In this document: in pieces, positions 1-8,736 of the stretch
Position numbering within the stretch: the first letter of the stretch is position 1
Layout: each line of letters begins with the position of its first letter
NCBI GenBank assembly: GCA_017435865.1
Contig: JAFSEF010000054.1
Span: 1 to 49,938, forward strand
From: Clostridia bacterium
Lineage (GTDB): Bacteria; Bacillota; Clostridia; Oscillospirales; Acutalibacteraceae
Direction: 5' to 3'
DNA: 49,938 nt
Notes under the pieces: model-generated
Databases searched by the model: none
The model's input: the letters and a program-made list of their open reading frames with translations, nothing else
What the model was told of the DNA's origin: nothing
Translations under genes and position numbers: made by a program

Positions 1-862
1 GACCTCCTGGGGGCTTGGGCTTGCATGGTGTGGGGTGTGAGGGGGATCCTGGGCAGGGGGGATCACATGCCGGTTTTGTAGGCTTTTCAGGGCGGCTGGG
101 ATCGCAATCCGGCTTGGTAGGCTTTTCAGGGCGCGTACAATCCGGCTCTGTTGCCGGGGGTGTTGTTTCTTCTGAAGAGGGTTCTGTGGTGGCGGAAGTT
201 TCGGTTTCTTCACTTTCAACCCACCAATAAAAATCGCAGAAAAGCTGTGTGTACTGATATTCATTACCTACACTTGTATCAAGATAAACGGTAATGATGT
301 AATCAAGAGTCTCCGTGGTGCCGACCTCAGAAGAAATCTCAGTATCAACACTTGCTGGCATATCTTTCATCAGGCCATCATAAAGCGCAGCCTTGTTTTC
401 TCCGAGCTGTACCTTGCATTTAAGCACCTCTGCCAGCTTTTCATAACCGGGAAGAATCTCCGTACGGAACTGCACAATAATTGTACCCTGATACGAAACG
501 TCAAGTTTATAAACTGCCTTTTTCTGATCGCCGGGGAACATATTCACAACATAAAATGGCACCCGCTCCTCCGGATTGCTTTTGTACAGAGCCAGGGATA
601 CATCTTCAGTAGAAGCAGAAACATTCTGTTTGAGGAGAATCGGAGCGCCAACATTGAGAAGATTGAGATTCTGACTCACATGACTGGACTTTGAAACAGT
701 TTGACTGATCGGTGTGATGTAATTATCCGGAGAAATCGATGCAGAACTTTCATTGTTTTTTGCGCCTACAATAAGTACACCTGCCAATGCAAGCATATTG
801 ATAACAAGTAAAATGGTCAGAATGATGATTATTTTTTTCAATCTTTTCTTTTCCATTGTCAT
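1..862 (-). CDS. Membrane-anchored surface protein, TasA/CalY-like, truncated by the window edge
   Basis: The reading frame starts at ATG 862 (GGAGG at 870-874, 7-8 nt upstream) and stays open to the left edge, so the C-terminus is missing. Residues 8-30 are a hydrophobic signal/anchor segment (IIIILTILLVINMLALAGVL). A roughly 180-residue domain follows; its end (TVYLDTSVGNEYQ then LFCDFYWWVE) resembles the last strands of TasA/CalY-type, SipW-dependent surface proteins (V-x-L-x-x-x-x-GNEYQ). After it come a Ser/Thr/Glu-rich stretch and a Pro/Lys/Cys-rich tail with PEKPTKPDCDP-like repeats, which looks like a wall-spanning or cross-linked region. No signal peptidase or partner gene is visible. 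The family call is an inference from the short motif; the surface location is well supported. Confidence 0.6.
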   Translation of the reverse strand, partial: MTMEKKRLKKIIIILTILLVINMLALAGVLIVGAKNNESSASISPDNYITPISQTVSKSSHVSQNLNLLNVGAPILLKQNVSASTEDVSLALYKSNPEERVPFYVVNMFPGDQKKAVYKLDVSYQGTIIVQFRTEILPGYEKLAEVLKCKVQLGENKAALYDGLMKDMPASVDTEISSEVGTTETLDYIITVYLDTSVGNEYQYTQLFCDFYWWVESEETETSATTEPSSEETTPPATEPDCTRPEKPTKPDCDPSRPEKPTKPACDPPCPGSPSHPTPCKPKPPGG

Positions 863-880
863 GTCACGCACCTCCTATAG

Positions 881-886
881 ATTATA
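881..886 (-). promoter_or_regulatory. Extended -10 promoter of the surface-protein gene
   Basis: On the minus strand TGA-TATAAT lies just upstream of the GGAGG ribosome site of the gene starting at 862. No good -35 hexamer is seen at 17 nt. The rest of 863-1068 is AT-rich and shows no gene. Confidence 0.45.
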
Positions 887-1068
887 TCACATATGATTGT
901 CTAATTTTTGGCACAATAATGCAAATACTGTTTATAATATAAACCTATTATAATCAACAGCATTTCTGTTTTCAATAGTTTGTTGGTAATTTTGTGAAAT
1001 ATTCCAAAAAAAGCATTGTTTGTTTGTTGAGTTCTTATAAAATAACACAATATCGCCTGTTCTTTTTT

Positions 1069-2865
1069 TTAAATACTGAAAATATTATGCGCCAGCTCGT
1101 CTGCAATCGACTTTGTCGGTACTGGATAATAGAAATCAAAATCAGCAGCTCTGCGGTTGTCAACTCCTACCCAAACCGTTTTTACATTGTCTGTGCGGAT
1201 GATCTGACGAAGCGTGTCGAGCTCGTCGGGAATCAGCTCGTTTGCGGTTACAATCAGAATATTTCCTGCATCGAGCAGAATGTTTGCTACCTCGCCGAGT
1301 CTGCGGATGTGCTCGTTTCTTTCCTCGGGGCTGTTCATGGAATCATCGGACTTGATGTCGGAATTGACACCGTACAGCACATTTCCGATACCGAGGTAAT
1401 ACGCGATTTTGCCGTGCTCAAGAAGCTTCTTTTCGAGTTTTCTTGCAATTTCCTTTTTGTCGATCTGAATGTTACCCGTCAGAATAATCAGCTGTGCCTG
1501 CTGTCTGTAATATCCTTCGCGTTCGTGCGGAGTCATGCTGCTCTGAATCCATTTGATGTTGCGGCGGATGAGCTTCTTTTCGAGTTCTTGGTCTTCTTCT
1601 ACATCCGTAATAATGCCGCCGCCTGCAATTTCGTAATCGTCTACGATGACAAAACGGGAAGTGTCTGCACATTGCCCCGAAAGGTCAAAGGCAAGCGGTC
1701 TTTCAAAATGAAGTAAGCACTGTGCCACTTCGTGACGGTCCACGGTTTGCTTGTCGCTGTTTTCAAGGGTCGAGGCATTGAGCACGCCGAGGATTTTTTC
1801 AACCCTCATACCCACAGCTGCAGAGCCGATTTTTACTTTATATACCTTTTCGGTGTCAAGCGGCTCTTTACCGAGCCAGAAAATGCTTGTCTTAACAAGA
1901 CTGCCTGTTCTCGGCGGCTGTTCACCGATCTTGCAGCAAAGTTCACCGCGCTTTGCATAAATCTGTTCGGTCATGCAAAAACCTGTTGCCTTGCCGGTGG
2001 AAACGCTTGTCTGCACGGGCTCGTTGAATCCTTCAATGGAATGTACTTTCGTCTTTTTTCCCGACGGAAGGAACATCACTTCGTCACCGATTTGCAGCTT
2101 GCCTGCACTTACCGTGCCTGCAATAATTCGTCTTTCGTCACGGCTGTTGGTGAATTTGTAAACATCCTGTACCCACATACGGAACGCATGGTTGTCACCG
2201 TCTGCAATTTCCTTAAAAGCATCCAGTGCTTCAAGTACGGTAATGCCGTCATACCACGGCAGTTCCTTGGATTTGGATGCTATGTTGTAGCCTTCGACTG
2301 CAGAAATCGGAATAAAGTGCTGCGGAACGATTTCGACATTCTTCAAAAATTCGCTGTATTCGCTGACGATGTTTTCATATACATTTTGGCGGTCTTTCGC
2401 AGGCACAAGATCGAGCTTGTTGACAAGCACGACCACCTGACGGATGCCGAGCATCGACAGCATATAGCCGTGTCTGCGTGAGTTTTCCATGATGCCCTCG
2501 TGTGCGTCAATGACAAGCAGTGCAGCTTCGGCACGCGATGCACCCGTGATCATGTTCTTTAAAAATTCAATGTGACCCGGTGCATCAATGATGATGTATT
2601 TTCTTTTTTCGGTCTTGAAGAAGCAACGGGCGGTATCAATGGTGATACCCTGTGCACGTTCGTCTTTGAGTGCATCCAGAAGAAAGGCATATTCAAAGGG
2701 CTTGTCGGTTCTTCTGCAAAGAGCCTTGATCTGATCGAGTTTGCCTTGCGGCAAGGAATTGGTGTCCGCAAGCAGTCTGCCGATGACCGTGCTTTTGCCG
2801 TGGTCAACATGGCCGACGATGACAATGTTCATTTCTTTGTTGTCAAACACATTACATGTATCCAT
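1069..2865 (-). CDS. cysN: Sulfate adenylyltransferase GTPase subunit CysN with a degenerate C-terminal APS-kinase domain
   Basis: CysN drives ATP sulfurylase: GTP hydrolysis by this subunit powers formation of APS from sulfate and ATP by CysD. The G-domain motifs are clear: GHVDHGKST (G1, about residues 18-26), DAPGH (G3), NKLD (G4) and SA (G5), followed by EF-Tu-like beta-barrel domains. The last 150 residues align with APS kinase ([20 protein letters not shown] matches the DRxENIRRVxEVAKLMxDAG region), but the P-loop GLSGSGKST is replaced by [10 protein letters not shown] and LLDGDN by YLGIGN, so kinase activity is probably lost. The start overlaps the end of cysD by 14 nt; an internal ATG ([14 protein letters not shown]) is an alternative start. 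Working APS kinase is supplied by the cysC-cysQ fusion upstream. Confidence 0.92.
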   Translation of the reverse strand: MDTCNVFDNKEMNIVIVGHVDHGKSTVIGRLLADTNSLPQGKLDQIKALCRRTDKPFEYAFLLDALKDERAQGITIDTARCFFKTEKRKYIIIDAPGHIEFLKNMITGASRAEAALLVIDAHEGIMENSRRHGYMLSMLGIRQVVVLVNKLDLVPAKDRQNVYENIVSEYSEFLKNVEIVPQHFIPISAVEGYNIASKSKELPWYDGITVLEALDAFKEIADGDNHAFRMWVQDVYKFTNSRDERRIIAGTVSAGKLQIGDEVMFLPSGKKTKVHSIEGFNEPVQTSVSTGKATGFCMTEQIYAKRGELCCKIGEQPPRTGSLVKTSIFWLGKEPLDTEKVYKVKIGSAAVGMRVEKILGVLNASTLENSDKQTVDRHEVAQCLLHFERPLAFDLSGQCADTSRFVIVDDYEIAGGGIITDVEEDQELEKKLIRRNIKWIQSSMTPHEREGYYRQQAQLIILTGNIQIDKKEIARKLEKKLLEHGKIAYYLGIGNVLYGVNSDIKSDDSMNSPEERNEHIRRLGEVANILLDAGNILIVTANELIPDELDTLRQIIRTDNVKTVWVGVDNRRAADFDFYYPVPTKSIADELAHNIFSI

Positions 2866-3736
2866 CTTTGCGAAGTTCCTCCAATCCGCCGCCGTCTTCT
2901 TTGTCCTGTTCTCTGCCGGAACGCTCGGCTATATTTGCAAATTTACCTGTTTTGAGTTCTTCAATGATTTCGTCAATGTTTTCAGCGTCTGATTCCACGG
3001 GACTTGTGCACGGCCAGCAACCCAAAGAGCGGTAACGCTTGCCGTCACCCTGATTGAAATACAACGGCACTACGGGTACATTTTCTCTGCGGATGTATTC
3101 CCACACATCAAGCTCCGTCCAGTCCAAAAGCGGATGAATACGGATATGCGTGCCGGGCTTGAAATCGGTTTTATACTGACCCCAGAATTCGGGCGGCTGA
3201 TCGCCGATATCCCAGTCATTGTTCTTGTCACGGGGGGAGAAATAACGTTCTTTTGAACGGCTGCCTTCTTCGTCGGCACGGATGCCGAGAATAACACCTG
3301 TGTAAGGCTCGGTGTTTTCGTCGCGTTCATACAATCCCGTTTCATGGTTCATTCTGTAACGCGGCCATTCACCCGAAAGGGTGCAACGCAATGCCTCTGT
3401 TTTTAAGTTTTTGCAGCATTCGATTCTTGTGCAGTTGCCGTCGGGGAAGGTCTTTTTCTGTTCAAGTGCATCCGCATTTTCACCGTATACCATGTCAAGC
3501 TTCCATTCACGGGCAAGACGGTCGCGGTATTCGATCATTTCGGGAATTTTGTAGTGCGTGTCGATGTGCACAAGCGGAAACGGTACATGACCAAAAAAGG
3601 CTTTTCTTGCAAGGGCAAGCAAAACCGTGGAATCCTTTCCGATGGACCACAGCATGCAAAGATTGCCGAAGCGGTTGTAGGCTTCACGCAGAATATGAAT
3701 GCTCTTGCTCTCTAAATTATCAAGATGCGTCATCAT
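2852..3736 (-). CDS. cysD: Sulfate adenylyltransferase small subunit CysD
   Basis: CysD is the catalytic ATP sulfurylase subunit of the PP-loop family. Seen here are [27 protein letters not shown] (PP-loop SIGKDST), [21 protein letters not shown], the long [14 protein letters not shown] segment and RSLGCWPCT near the C-terminus, all typical of CysD. The ATG at 3736 (or 3733) is chosen because GAGGAAAG sits just upstream and overlaps the stop of the cysC-cysQ gene; a longer open frame up to 3838 lies inside that gene. About 294 residues, normal for the family. It is translationally coupled to cysN by the 14-nt overlap. Its product APS goes to the CysC domain encoded by the first gene of the operon. 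Confidence 0.94.
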   Translation of the reverse strand: MMTHLDNLESKSIHILREAYNRFGNLCMLWSIGKDSTVLLALARKAFFGHVPFPLVHIDTHYKIPEMIEYRDRLAREWKLDMVYGENADALEQKKTFPDGNCTRIECCKNLKTEALRCTLSGEWPRYRMNHETGLYERDENTEPYTGVILGIRADEEGSRSKERYFSPRDKNNDWDIGDQPPEFWGQYKTDFKPGTHIRIHPLLDWTELDVWEYIRRENVPVVPLYFNQGDGKRYRSLGCWPCTSPVESDAENIDEIIEELKTGKFANIAERSGREQDKEDGGGLEELRKDGYM

Positions 3737-3746
3737 TTGTCTTTCC

Positions 3747-5126
3747 TCATTCCAGTGTATTTTCGGGTCGGTTGAGAATATAAAACCCCTTGTCGTTGAG
3801 GGTGTTTTCGCGGTTGTAAAGCAGCGGTGTGTGGTCAAGTTGTCTTAAAACGCCGCCTGCCTGTTCAACAATGCAATGCATTGCACAGGTGTCCCATTCG
3901 CTTGTTAGTCCCGTACGGTAATAAATATCTGCTTTCCCCTCGGCAATCAGGCAGCCCTTTAAGGACGAGCCTGCACTGACGGATTTTTCGATTCTGTCTT
4001 TGTTGTTGTCAAGCATTTTTGCAAGTCTTTCGTCCGCATGTGAACGGCTTGCCATTACGATAAAGCCGTCTGTTTTGTCGGACACAAAAATGCGGTTGCT
4101 TTCATCGAAATATTTCTTTTTGTCACTTGATTGTGAGAATGCACCGCAACCGACACCGGCATACCATAATGTATTTGTAACCGGTGCATACACGACACCC
4201 AAAATCGGTTTTCCGTATGCACAAAGACCGATGTTGACGGTGAATTCTCCGTTGCGTTTGACAAATTCCTTGGTGCCGTCCAACGGATCAACCACAAAGC
4301 AGAACGGATTTTTTCTTCGTTCACCCGTGTCCTTGGTTTCTTCCGACAAAACGGAAATAGCGGGGTAGTGAGAGGTCAGAAAGTCCACAATCACTTTGTT
4401 TGAACGCAGATCAGCCAGTGTTAAAGGAGATTTGTCTTCCTTTGTCTGCACGGCAAAATCGGAGTTGTAAACGTCAAGTATCTCTTCGCCTGCTTTTATG
4501 CTCACATCACAAAGCTCTGCACACATTGTGCCGAGTTGCTCAAACAGTACAAGCAGATCACAAAGCTGCGTTGCGGCTTCGTCGGGTGTGCACGAAAGTG
4601 TGTCGATTTGCAAAAACGGTTCTGTCGGTGCTTCATAGGGGGATGAAATGCCCGTAAAGTCTTTTATTTCACCTGCAATCGCCTTTTTGTACAGTCCTTT
4701 TGTGTCACGGCGGATGCATTCTGCGACAGAAGTATCAATGAATATTTCAAAGAAGGCAACGTCCATTTTTTTTGCTGCCTGTTTTGCGGTTTCGCGGTCT
4801 TTTGCAAAGGGCGAAATCGCACTCACAAAGCACACGCAACCGCTGTGTGCAAAAAGAGCCGCAACATGGGAAATCCTGCGGATATTTTCCGTTCTGTCGG
4901 CATCCGAAAAGCCGAGATCTGCATTGAGTCCCAGTCTTAAATTATCGCCGTCCAGCAAATAACAGCGATAGCCCTTTTCGGTCAGCATTTTTTCTGCTTT
5001 CACTGCAATCGTGCTTTTTCCCGAGCCCGAAAGTCCCGTCAGCCACACGACCGCACCCTTTGTTCCGAACCTCTGTTCACGGTCTTGCTTTGAAACAAGA
5101 TTATTCTGTCTGAAGATGTTTTGCAT
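3747..5126 (-). CDS. cysC-cysQ: Fused APS kinase (CysC) and PAP phosphatase (CysQ)
   Basis: One 459-residue chain joins two enzymes. Residues about 20-195 are APS kinase: P-loop GLSGSGKST (31-39), [34 protein letters not shown] and [22 protein letters not shown]. Residues about 205-455 are a 3'(2'),5'-bisphosphate nucleotidase of the inositol-monophosphatase fold: [12 protein letters not shown] (metal-binding Asp residues) and [16 protein letters not shown]. The first half makes PAPS from APS; the second removes PAP, the inhibitory by-product of sulfotransferases. Both active sites look intact. It is the first gene of the cys operon, 10 nt before cysD. A fusion of PAPS synthesis with PAP disposal fits a pathway whose end user is a sulfotransferase, as encoded next door. 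Confidence 0.93.
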   Translation of the reverse strand: MQNIFRQNNLVSKQDREQRFGTKGAVVWLTGLSGSGKSTIAVKAEKMLTEKGYRCYLLDGDNLRLGLNADLGFSDADRTENIRRISHVAALFAHSGCVCFVSAISPFAKDRETAKQAAKKMDVAFFEIFIDTSVAECIRRDTKGLYKKAIAGEIKDFTGISSPYEAPTEPFLQIDTLSCTPDEAATQLCDLLVLFEQLGTMCAELCDVSIKAGEEILDVYNSDFAVQTKEDKSPLTLADLRSNKVIVDFLTSHYPAISVLSEETKDTGERRKNPFCFVVDPLDGTKEFVKRNGEFTVNIGLCAYGKPILGVVYAPVTNTLWYAGVGCGAFSQSSDKKKYFDESNRIFVSDKTDGFIVMASRSHADERLAKMLDNNKDRIEKSVSAGSSLKGCLIAEGKADIYYRTGLTSEWDTCAMHCIVEQAGGVLRQLDHTPLLYNRENTLNDKGFYILNRPENTLE

Positions 5127-5157
5127 GGTCGCACCTTCTTCATTCCATATTTATTAA

Positions 5158-5186
5158 AATATATAACAATTAAAATGGGAAGTCAA
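5158..5186 (-). promoter_or_regulatory. Promoter of the cysCQ-cysD-cysN operon
   Basis: Minus strand: TTGACT (5181-5186), 17-nt spacer, TATATT (5158-5163), about 32 nt before the start codon of the fusion gene. It is divergent from the sulfotransferase promoter 30 bp away, so both transcription units could share one regulator. Confidence 0.7.
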
Positions 5187-5215
5187 TAATAAACCCAAAA
5201 ACTTGTCTTTTTCTG

Positions 5216-5244
5216 TTGCATATTTCTTGTGAGAATGGTATAAT
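5216..5244 (+). promoter_or_regulatory. Promoter of the sulfotransferase gene
   Basis: TTGCAT (5216-5221), 17-nt spacer, TATAAT (5239-5244) with an extended -10 TGG just before it. It lies in the shared divergent region with the cys operon promoter. Confidence 0.75.
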
Positions 5245-5270
5245 CCATCCGAAAGGATGTGGAGATTATG

Positions 5271-5984
5271 ATGGTTACAGTTATCGGCAGAGGTCATTCG
5301 GGCACTCGTGCCGTTTCCAATACACTCGCAGAAAGCGGATTTTTCATGGGAGAGCCTTTAAACGGCTCATGGGACCTTGTTCCGCCCGAAAAAATGTATG
5401 AAGCTTGTGCTGTGTTCGGCGATTATGTCAAATACGAAGGCGATCTGAAATGGGATTTTTCCAAGGTGCTTTCCATGGAACCCACCGCCGAATTCAAAAC
5501 GCTCATTGAAGAATACCTGCACTCTGTTCTGAACAGCGATGCTCCCGACAAAGGCTGGAAGATTCCCGAAACCACCCTTTGCTATCCGTGGATCGTGAAA
5601 ATGTTCCCCGAAATGCACTACATCCATTGGGTGCGTGATCCGCGTGACTGCATCTTAGGCGGTCATGTAACGGACGATATGGCGCAGTTCCACATCGAAA
5701 TGCCTGCAACCGACGACGTCCGTGAACAGCGAGCACTGTCGTGGAAATATCAGAGAGAACTGATGAATGCCACCCCCGACCCGAAGCACATTATCCGTCT
5801 TCGTTTTGAAGACATGGTCTTTAATCAGGATGAAACACTCGAACAGTTGGGTGCTTTCCTCGGCAGAAAAATGGCAAAGATCCCCATGCGCCCCGACTCC
5901 GTCGGCAGATATAAAACCGCCGAAGGCAAGGTCATGTACGACTTCTTCCTCGACGACCTCAAGGAATGCGGCTACGAAATCTGA
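5271..5984 (+). CDS. PAPS-dependent sulfotransferase
   Basis: A soluble, single-domain sulfotransferase of about 237 residues. The N-terminal MVTVIGRGHSGTRAV contains the 5'-phosphosulfate loop (GRGHSGTR), and WVRDPRDCILGG near residue 118 is the 3'-phosphate-binding motif. ALSWKYQRELM and IRLRFEDMVFNQDETLEQLGAFL are typical later helices. No signal peptide or membrane segment is seen, so it probably acts in the cytoplasm on a small molecule or a glycan precursor; the acceptor is unknown. The start is ATG 5271 (GGAG 6 nt upstream); ATG 5268 or GTG 5259 are possible. It is divergent from the PAPS-making, PAP-removing cys operon, which strongly suggests they work together. Confidence 0.88.
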   Translation: MVTVIGRGHSGTRAVSNTLAESGFFMGEPLNGSWDLVPPEKMYEACAVFGDYVKYEGDLKWDFSKVLSMEPTAEFKTLIEEYLHSVLNSDAPDKGWKIPETTLCYPWIVKMFPEMHYIHWVRDPRDCILGGHVTDDMAQFHIEMPATDDVREQRALSWKYQRELMNATPDPKHIIRLRFEDMVFNQDETLEQLGAFLGRKMAKIPMRPDSVGRYKTAEGKVMYDFFLDDLKECGYEI

Positions 5985-5991
5985 ATACGAT

Positions 5992-6030
5992 AACGGCAGT
6001 ACCTTTTGTTTCGGTACTGCCGTTTTTTTT
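5992..6030 (+). terminator. Strong rho-independent terminator of the sulfotransferase gene
   Basis: A 12-bp perfect stem, AACGGCAGTACC (5992-6003) with GGTACTGCCGTT (6013-6024), is followed by a run of T to 6030. It also lies close to the end of the converging HAAS operon. Confidence 0.9.
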
Positions 6031-6057
6031 GATCATGTACTTTTGGCGTGCTGTAGT

Positions 6058-6456
6058 TTAAGCACTGACTTGTTGCATAACGGAAAAAAATCTCACACAA
6101 GCAATTTCTGTGAAATATCCGTGTGTTTCGTTATGTGCATCAACTGCAACAAATATCATTATACCAAGATAAATTACTATGACAGCAATAACAGCCGCAA
6201 TGATGACCTTGCGTATGTTGATTGCTTTTTTTATATTGCTCGGTTCTGCATCGGACAGATAGGCTTTGGCAATTTCTTCGGGTGTGCCGAAACGTCTGTA
6301 AATATCGTCGATGCTTTCAATTGCAAATTCTTCCGAAAATTCAAAAACCGCTGTGCGGATATCTTCCAGAATTACATCTTTGTCTGCTTTTTTGCAGTGC
6401 AGATACGATTTTACCTGTGATAAATATTTTTCGATATCTTTATTGATTTTCGTCAT
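6058..6456 (-). CDS. HAAS-domain membrane protein, paralogue 8 (last of the array)
   Basis: 132 residues. The cytoplasmic domain (about 1-80) carries the array signature KDIEKYLSQVKSYLHCKKADK, FGTPEEIAKAYLSDAEP and IKKAINIRKV. One membrane helix follows (IIAAVIAVIVIYLGIMIFVA), then a D-A-H motif and a short outer tail ending FFSVMQQVSA. Domains of this type (HAAS/DUF1700-like) usually pair with PadR regulators, as here at the head of the operon. It is nearly identical in its first 80 residues to the paralogues at 7404 and 7867, showing recent duplication. The exact function is unknown; sensing or partnering with PadR is an inference. Confidence 0.75.
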   Translation of the reverse strand: MTKINKDIEKYLSQVKSYLHCKKADKDVILEDIRTAVFEFSEEFAIESIDDIYRRFGTPEEIAKAYLSDAEPSNIKKAINIRKVIIAAVIAVIVIYLGIMIFVAVDAHNETHGYFTEIACVRFFSVMQQVSA

Positions 6457-6510
6457 TCCCGTTTTACCTCCCTTTAGATGTTGTTACAGAGCTATTTTGC
6501 TTGGTCAAAA

Positions 6511-6909
6511 TTAATATATCAAACCGTCAATAACCTTGGTTGTACCTTCTATGACCGTTTCCGAATAATACGCGATATCCGAATCGATCTGTCTTTTGAC
6601 CTCAAAGCACAGCAAGACGAACAGAACGGCAAGCAACAGTCCGACAAGGGCAAGTGTCATTCTGCGAAACAGGATCTTCTTTTTAATACTCTTGATGTCA
6701 TTTTCGGGCATAAAAGATCTTGCCAATTCTTCGGGCGTACCGAAATGCTTACGGATCATATTTATATCGGTGACATGATTGCTTTGGGCATAGTCAAAAA
6801 CGGACGAGCGTATATCCGCCAACGTTTGCTTTTTTATTTTTCCGTTACAAACGAGATTTTTTCTGACGTCTGCGAGGTATGAATTGATCTCATCGTCCAA
6901 AGATTTCAT
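6511..6909 (-). CDS. HAAS-domain membrane protein, paralogue 7
   Basis: 132 residues from ATG 6909 (MKSLDDEINSYLADVRKNL); the open frame extends further upstream, but that part overlaps the preceding gene and lacks the domain. The start lies 4 nt after the stop of paralogue 6. The conserved core is present as FGTPEELARSFM and IKKKILFRRM, followed by a membrane helix (LALVGLLLAVLFVLLCFEV). It is one of the most diverged copies: the core reads PENDIKS in place of LSDAEP-IKK, and the outer tail lacks the D-S-H motif. The tail ends GTTKVIDGLIY. Confidence 0.7.
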   Translation of the reverse strand: MKSLDDEINSYLADVRKNLVCNGKIKKQTLADIRSSVFDYAQSNHVTDINMIRKHFGTPEELARSFMPENDIKSIKKKILFRRMTLALVGLLLAVLFVLLCFEVKRQIDSDIAYYSETVIEGTTKVIDGLIY

Positions 6910-6913
6910 TGTT

Positions 6914-7312
6914 TTATTCCCAACTTTCGTAATATGATACCGCTTCGCCGTTCGTGTATTCAAAACGAAGAATATTCTTTTTTGATTCATCGGCAATCAG
7001 GCACGATATAAGATAACTGAACACCACAAGCACAACGGCAATGATTGCCGCCGAAACAAGAATTCTGCGAACGCTCACTGCGTTTTTGATTGTTTGTGGC
7101 TCGGCATCCGCAAGATGCATCTGTGCGATCTCCTGCGGTGAGCCGAAACGGGAGACGATCTGTGAAATATCTCCGATCCCGTTGCTTTCGGCATAGTCGT
7201 ATACTTCATTTTCAAGATCGGCCATGATCTGTTTTTTCAATTTTCCTGCGCATACGAGATTTTTGCCGACGTCGGATATGTATTTTTCGATATCTTTATT
7301 GATTGCACGCAT
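6914..7312 (-). CDS. HAAS-domain membrane protein, paralogue 6
   Basis: 132 residues: MRAINKDIEKYISDVGKNL, FGSPQEIAQMHLADAEP, IKNAVSVRRI, then a membrane helix (LVSAAIIAVVLVVFSYLISCL) and an acidic/aromatic tail (FEYTNGEAVSYYESWE). The ribosome site (GGGAGG-like, plus-strand cctccc at 7324) lies in an upstream spacer that is shared, with small changes, by most copies. Together with paralogue 7 it forms a more diverged pair inside the array. Confidence 0.72.
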   Translation of the reverse strand: MRAINKDIEKYISDVGKNLVCAGKLKKQIMADLENEVYDYAESNGIGDISQIVSRFGSPQEIAQMHLADAEPQTIKNAVSVRRILVSAAIIAVVLVVFSYLISCLIADESKKNILRFEYTNGEAVSYYESWE

Positions 7313-7403
7313 CCACGGTTTACCTCCCTGTCAAGTATCCGTGTAATTTCTGATGTAAATCTGTAATAGTTTCCTTCATTTGACATTTGCGACAGTGTAG
7401 TTA

Positions 7404-7841
7404 TCACTTCGATAGGTCCGTCGGGGAAATATGCACCATTTGTGTTGGTTCTGCCGACGATGCTATTGAAACATCTATAACAACATCACTGTTATAATAA
7501 TAAGCTACATTTTGTCTATGACTATCGAAAAGTGCAATAGCAAAAGTTATAGCCAACATGGCAAGTGCAATTGCAACAGCCGCAATGATGACCTTGCGTA
7601 TGTTGATTGCTTTTTTAATATTGTTCGGTTCTGCATCGGACAGATAGGCTTTTGCAATTTCCTCAGGGGTGCCGAAACGGTTGTAAATATCTTCAATGTT
7701 TACAGTTTCCGAATCTTCCGCAAATTCAAAAACCGCAGTGCTGATATCTGCAAGAATCGTAGTTTTGTCTGCTTTTTTGCAGTGCAGATACGATTTTACC
7801 TGTGATAAGTATTTTTCGATATCTTTGTTGATTGCACGCAT
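7404..7841 (-). CDS. HAAS-domain membrane protein, paralogue 5
   Basis: 145 residues, the longest of the array. Residues 1-80 are almost the same as in paralogues 4 and 8 (KYLSQVKSYLHCKKADKTTIL, FGTPEEIAKAYLSDAEP, IKKAINIRKV). The membrane helix IIAAVAIALAMLAITFAIALF is followed by D-S-H and a 40-residue outer tail (YYYNSDVVIDVSIAS through HISPTDLSK) that has no match among its sisters. The contrast of an almost frozen inner domain with a divergent outer tail is the most notable feature. Confidence 0.75.
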   Translation of the reverse strand: MRAINKDIEKYLSQVKSYLHCKKADKTTILADISTAVFEFAEDSETVNIEDIYNRFGTPEEIAKAYLSDAEPNNIKKAINIRKVIIAAVAIALAMLAITFAIALFDSHRQNVAYYYNSDVVIDVSIASSAEPTQMVHISPTDLSK

Positions 7842-7866
7842 CCCCGGTTTTCCTCCTTGTCAGATA

Positions 7867-8262
7867 TCAGTACAAGTCCTGTTGCAAGTCTGTCACTTCT
7901 TCAATAGCTCCGTGTTCATAATAAATGATTTCGTTGCTGTGGCTGTCAATGATTGTAATTAAGAAAGTGAGTGCCAACATAGAAAGAGCAATTACAACGG
8001 CTATAACAAACACTTTGCGTATGTTGACCGCTTTTTTTATATTGTTTGGTTCTGCATCTGACAGGTAGGCTTTGGCAATTTCCTCGGGTGTGCCGAAACG
8101 GTTGTAAATATCTTCAATGCTTACAGTTGCCGAATCTTCCGCAAATTCAAAAACCGCTGTGCGGATATCTGCAAGAATCGCAGTTTTGTCTGCCTTTTTG
8201 CAGTGCAGATACGATTTTACCTGTGATAAGTATTTTTCGATATCTTTATTGATTTCGGTCAT
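7867..8262 (-). CDS. HAAS-domain membrane protein, paralogue 4
   Basis: 131 residues with MTEINKDIEKYLSQVKSYL, the C-x-KKADK motif, FGTPEEIAKAYLSDAEP, IKKAVNIRKV and the helix FVIAVVIALSMLALTFLITII ending in D-S-H. The tail is short and acidic (EIIYYEHGAIEEVTDLQQDLY). The spacer before its start (plus-strand tttatgttttgcctccctgt) is identical to that before paralogue 2, so the duplicated unit includes the ribosome binding site. Confidence 0.75.
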   Translation of the reverse strand: MTEINKDIEKYLSQVKSYLHCKKADKTAILADIRTAVFEFAEDSATVSIEDIYNRFGTPEEIAKAYLSDAEPNNIKKAVNIRKVFVIAVVIALSMLALTFLITIIDSHSNEIIYYEHGAIEEVTDLQQDLY

Positions 8263-8280
8263 TTATGTTTTGCCTCCCTG

Positions 8281-8703
8281 TCAGGAATTATTGAAATCTG
8301 TTCCTGTAACCCTATAATCATCTATATAATATGTTCCTTCTTCTGCTATTGTAACCGTATATGTTCCGTGACTGTCACCATGTAAATCTAAAAAAACTGC
8401 GATGACAAAACCGGTAAAAACTAAAAGTGCTGCAACAACCGCCGCAATCACTACCTTACGGATGTTGATTGCGTTTGTGATTTTTTTCGGGTCAGCATCG
8501 GTCAGGTAGTTTTTGGCAATTTCTTCGGGTTTGCCGAAACGCTTATAAATATCGTCTATGCTTTGTATGTCGGAATTTTCCGCAAACTCAGAAATTGCCT
8601 GTCGGATATCTTCAAGAATTACCGCTTTATCCGATTTTTTACAGGGAAGATATGCTTTCACCTGTGATAAATATTTTTCAATATCTTTACCGATCGCGGT
8701 CAT
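8281..8703 (-). CDS. HAAS-domain membrane protein, paralogue 3
   Basis: 140 residues. The core is slightly diverged: KDIEKYLSQVKAYLPCKKSDK, FGKPEEIAKNYLTDADP and ITNAINIRKV. The membrane helix VIAAVVAALLVFTGFVIAVF ends in D-L-H, followed by a 35-residue outer tail (GTYTVTIAEEGTYYIDDYRV) rich in Thr and Tyr. A good ribosome site (GGGAGG) precedes the ATG. Confidence 0.73.
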   Translation of the reverse strand: MTAIGKDIEKYLSQVKAYLPCKKSDKAVILEDIRQAISEFAENSDIQSIDDIYKRFGKPEEIAKNYLTDADPKKITNAINIRKVVIAAVVAALLVFTGFVIAVFLDLHGDSHGTYTVTIAEEGTYYIDDYRVTGTDFNNS

Positions 8704-8736
8704 TGTCGTTTCCCTCCCTGTCGGTTGTCAGCCATC

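Noticed and set aside
1069-5984. Assimilatory sulfate reduction operon
   Set aside because: No APS/PAPS reductase or sulfite reductase in the window, and the CysQ fusion and sulfotransferase fit sulfonation better.
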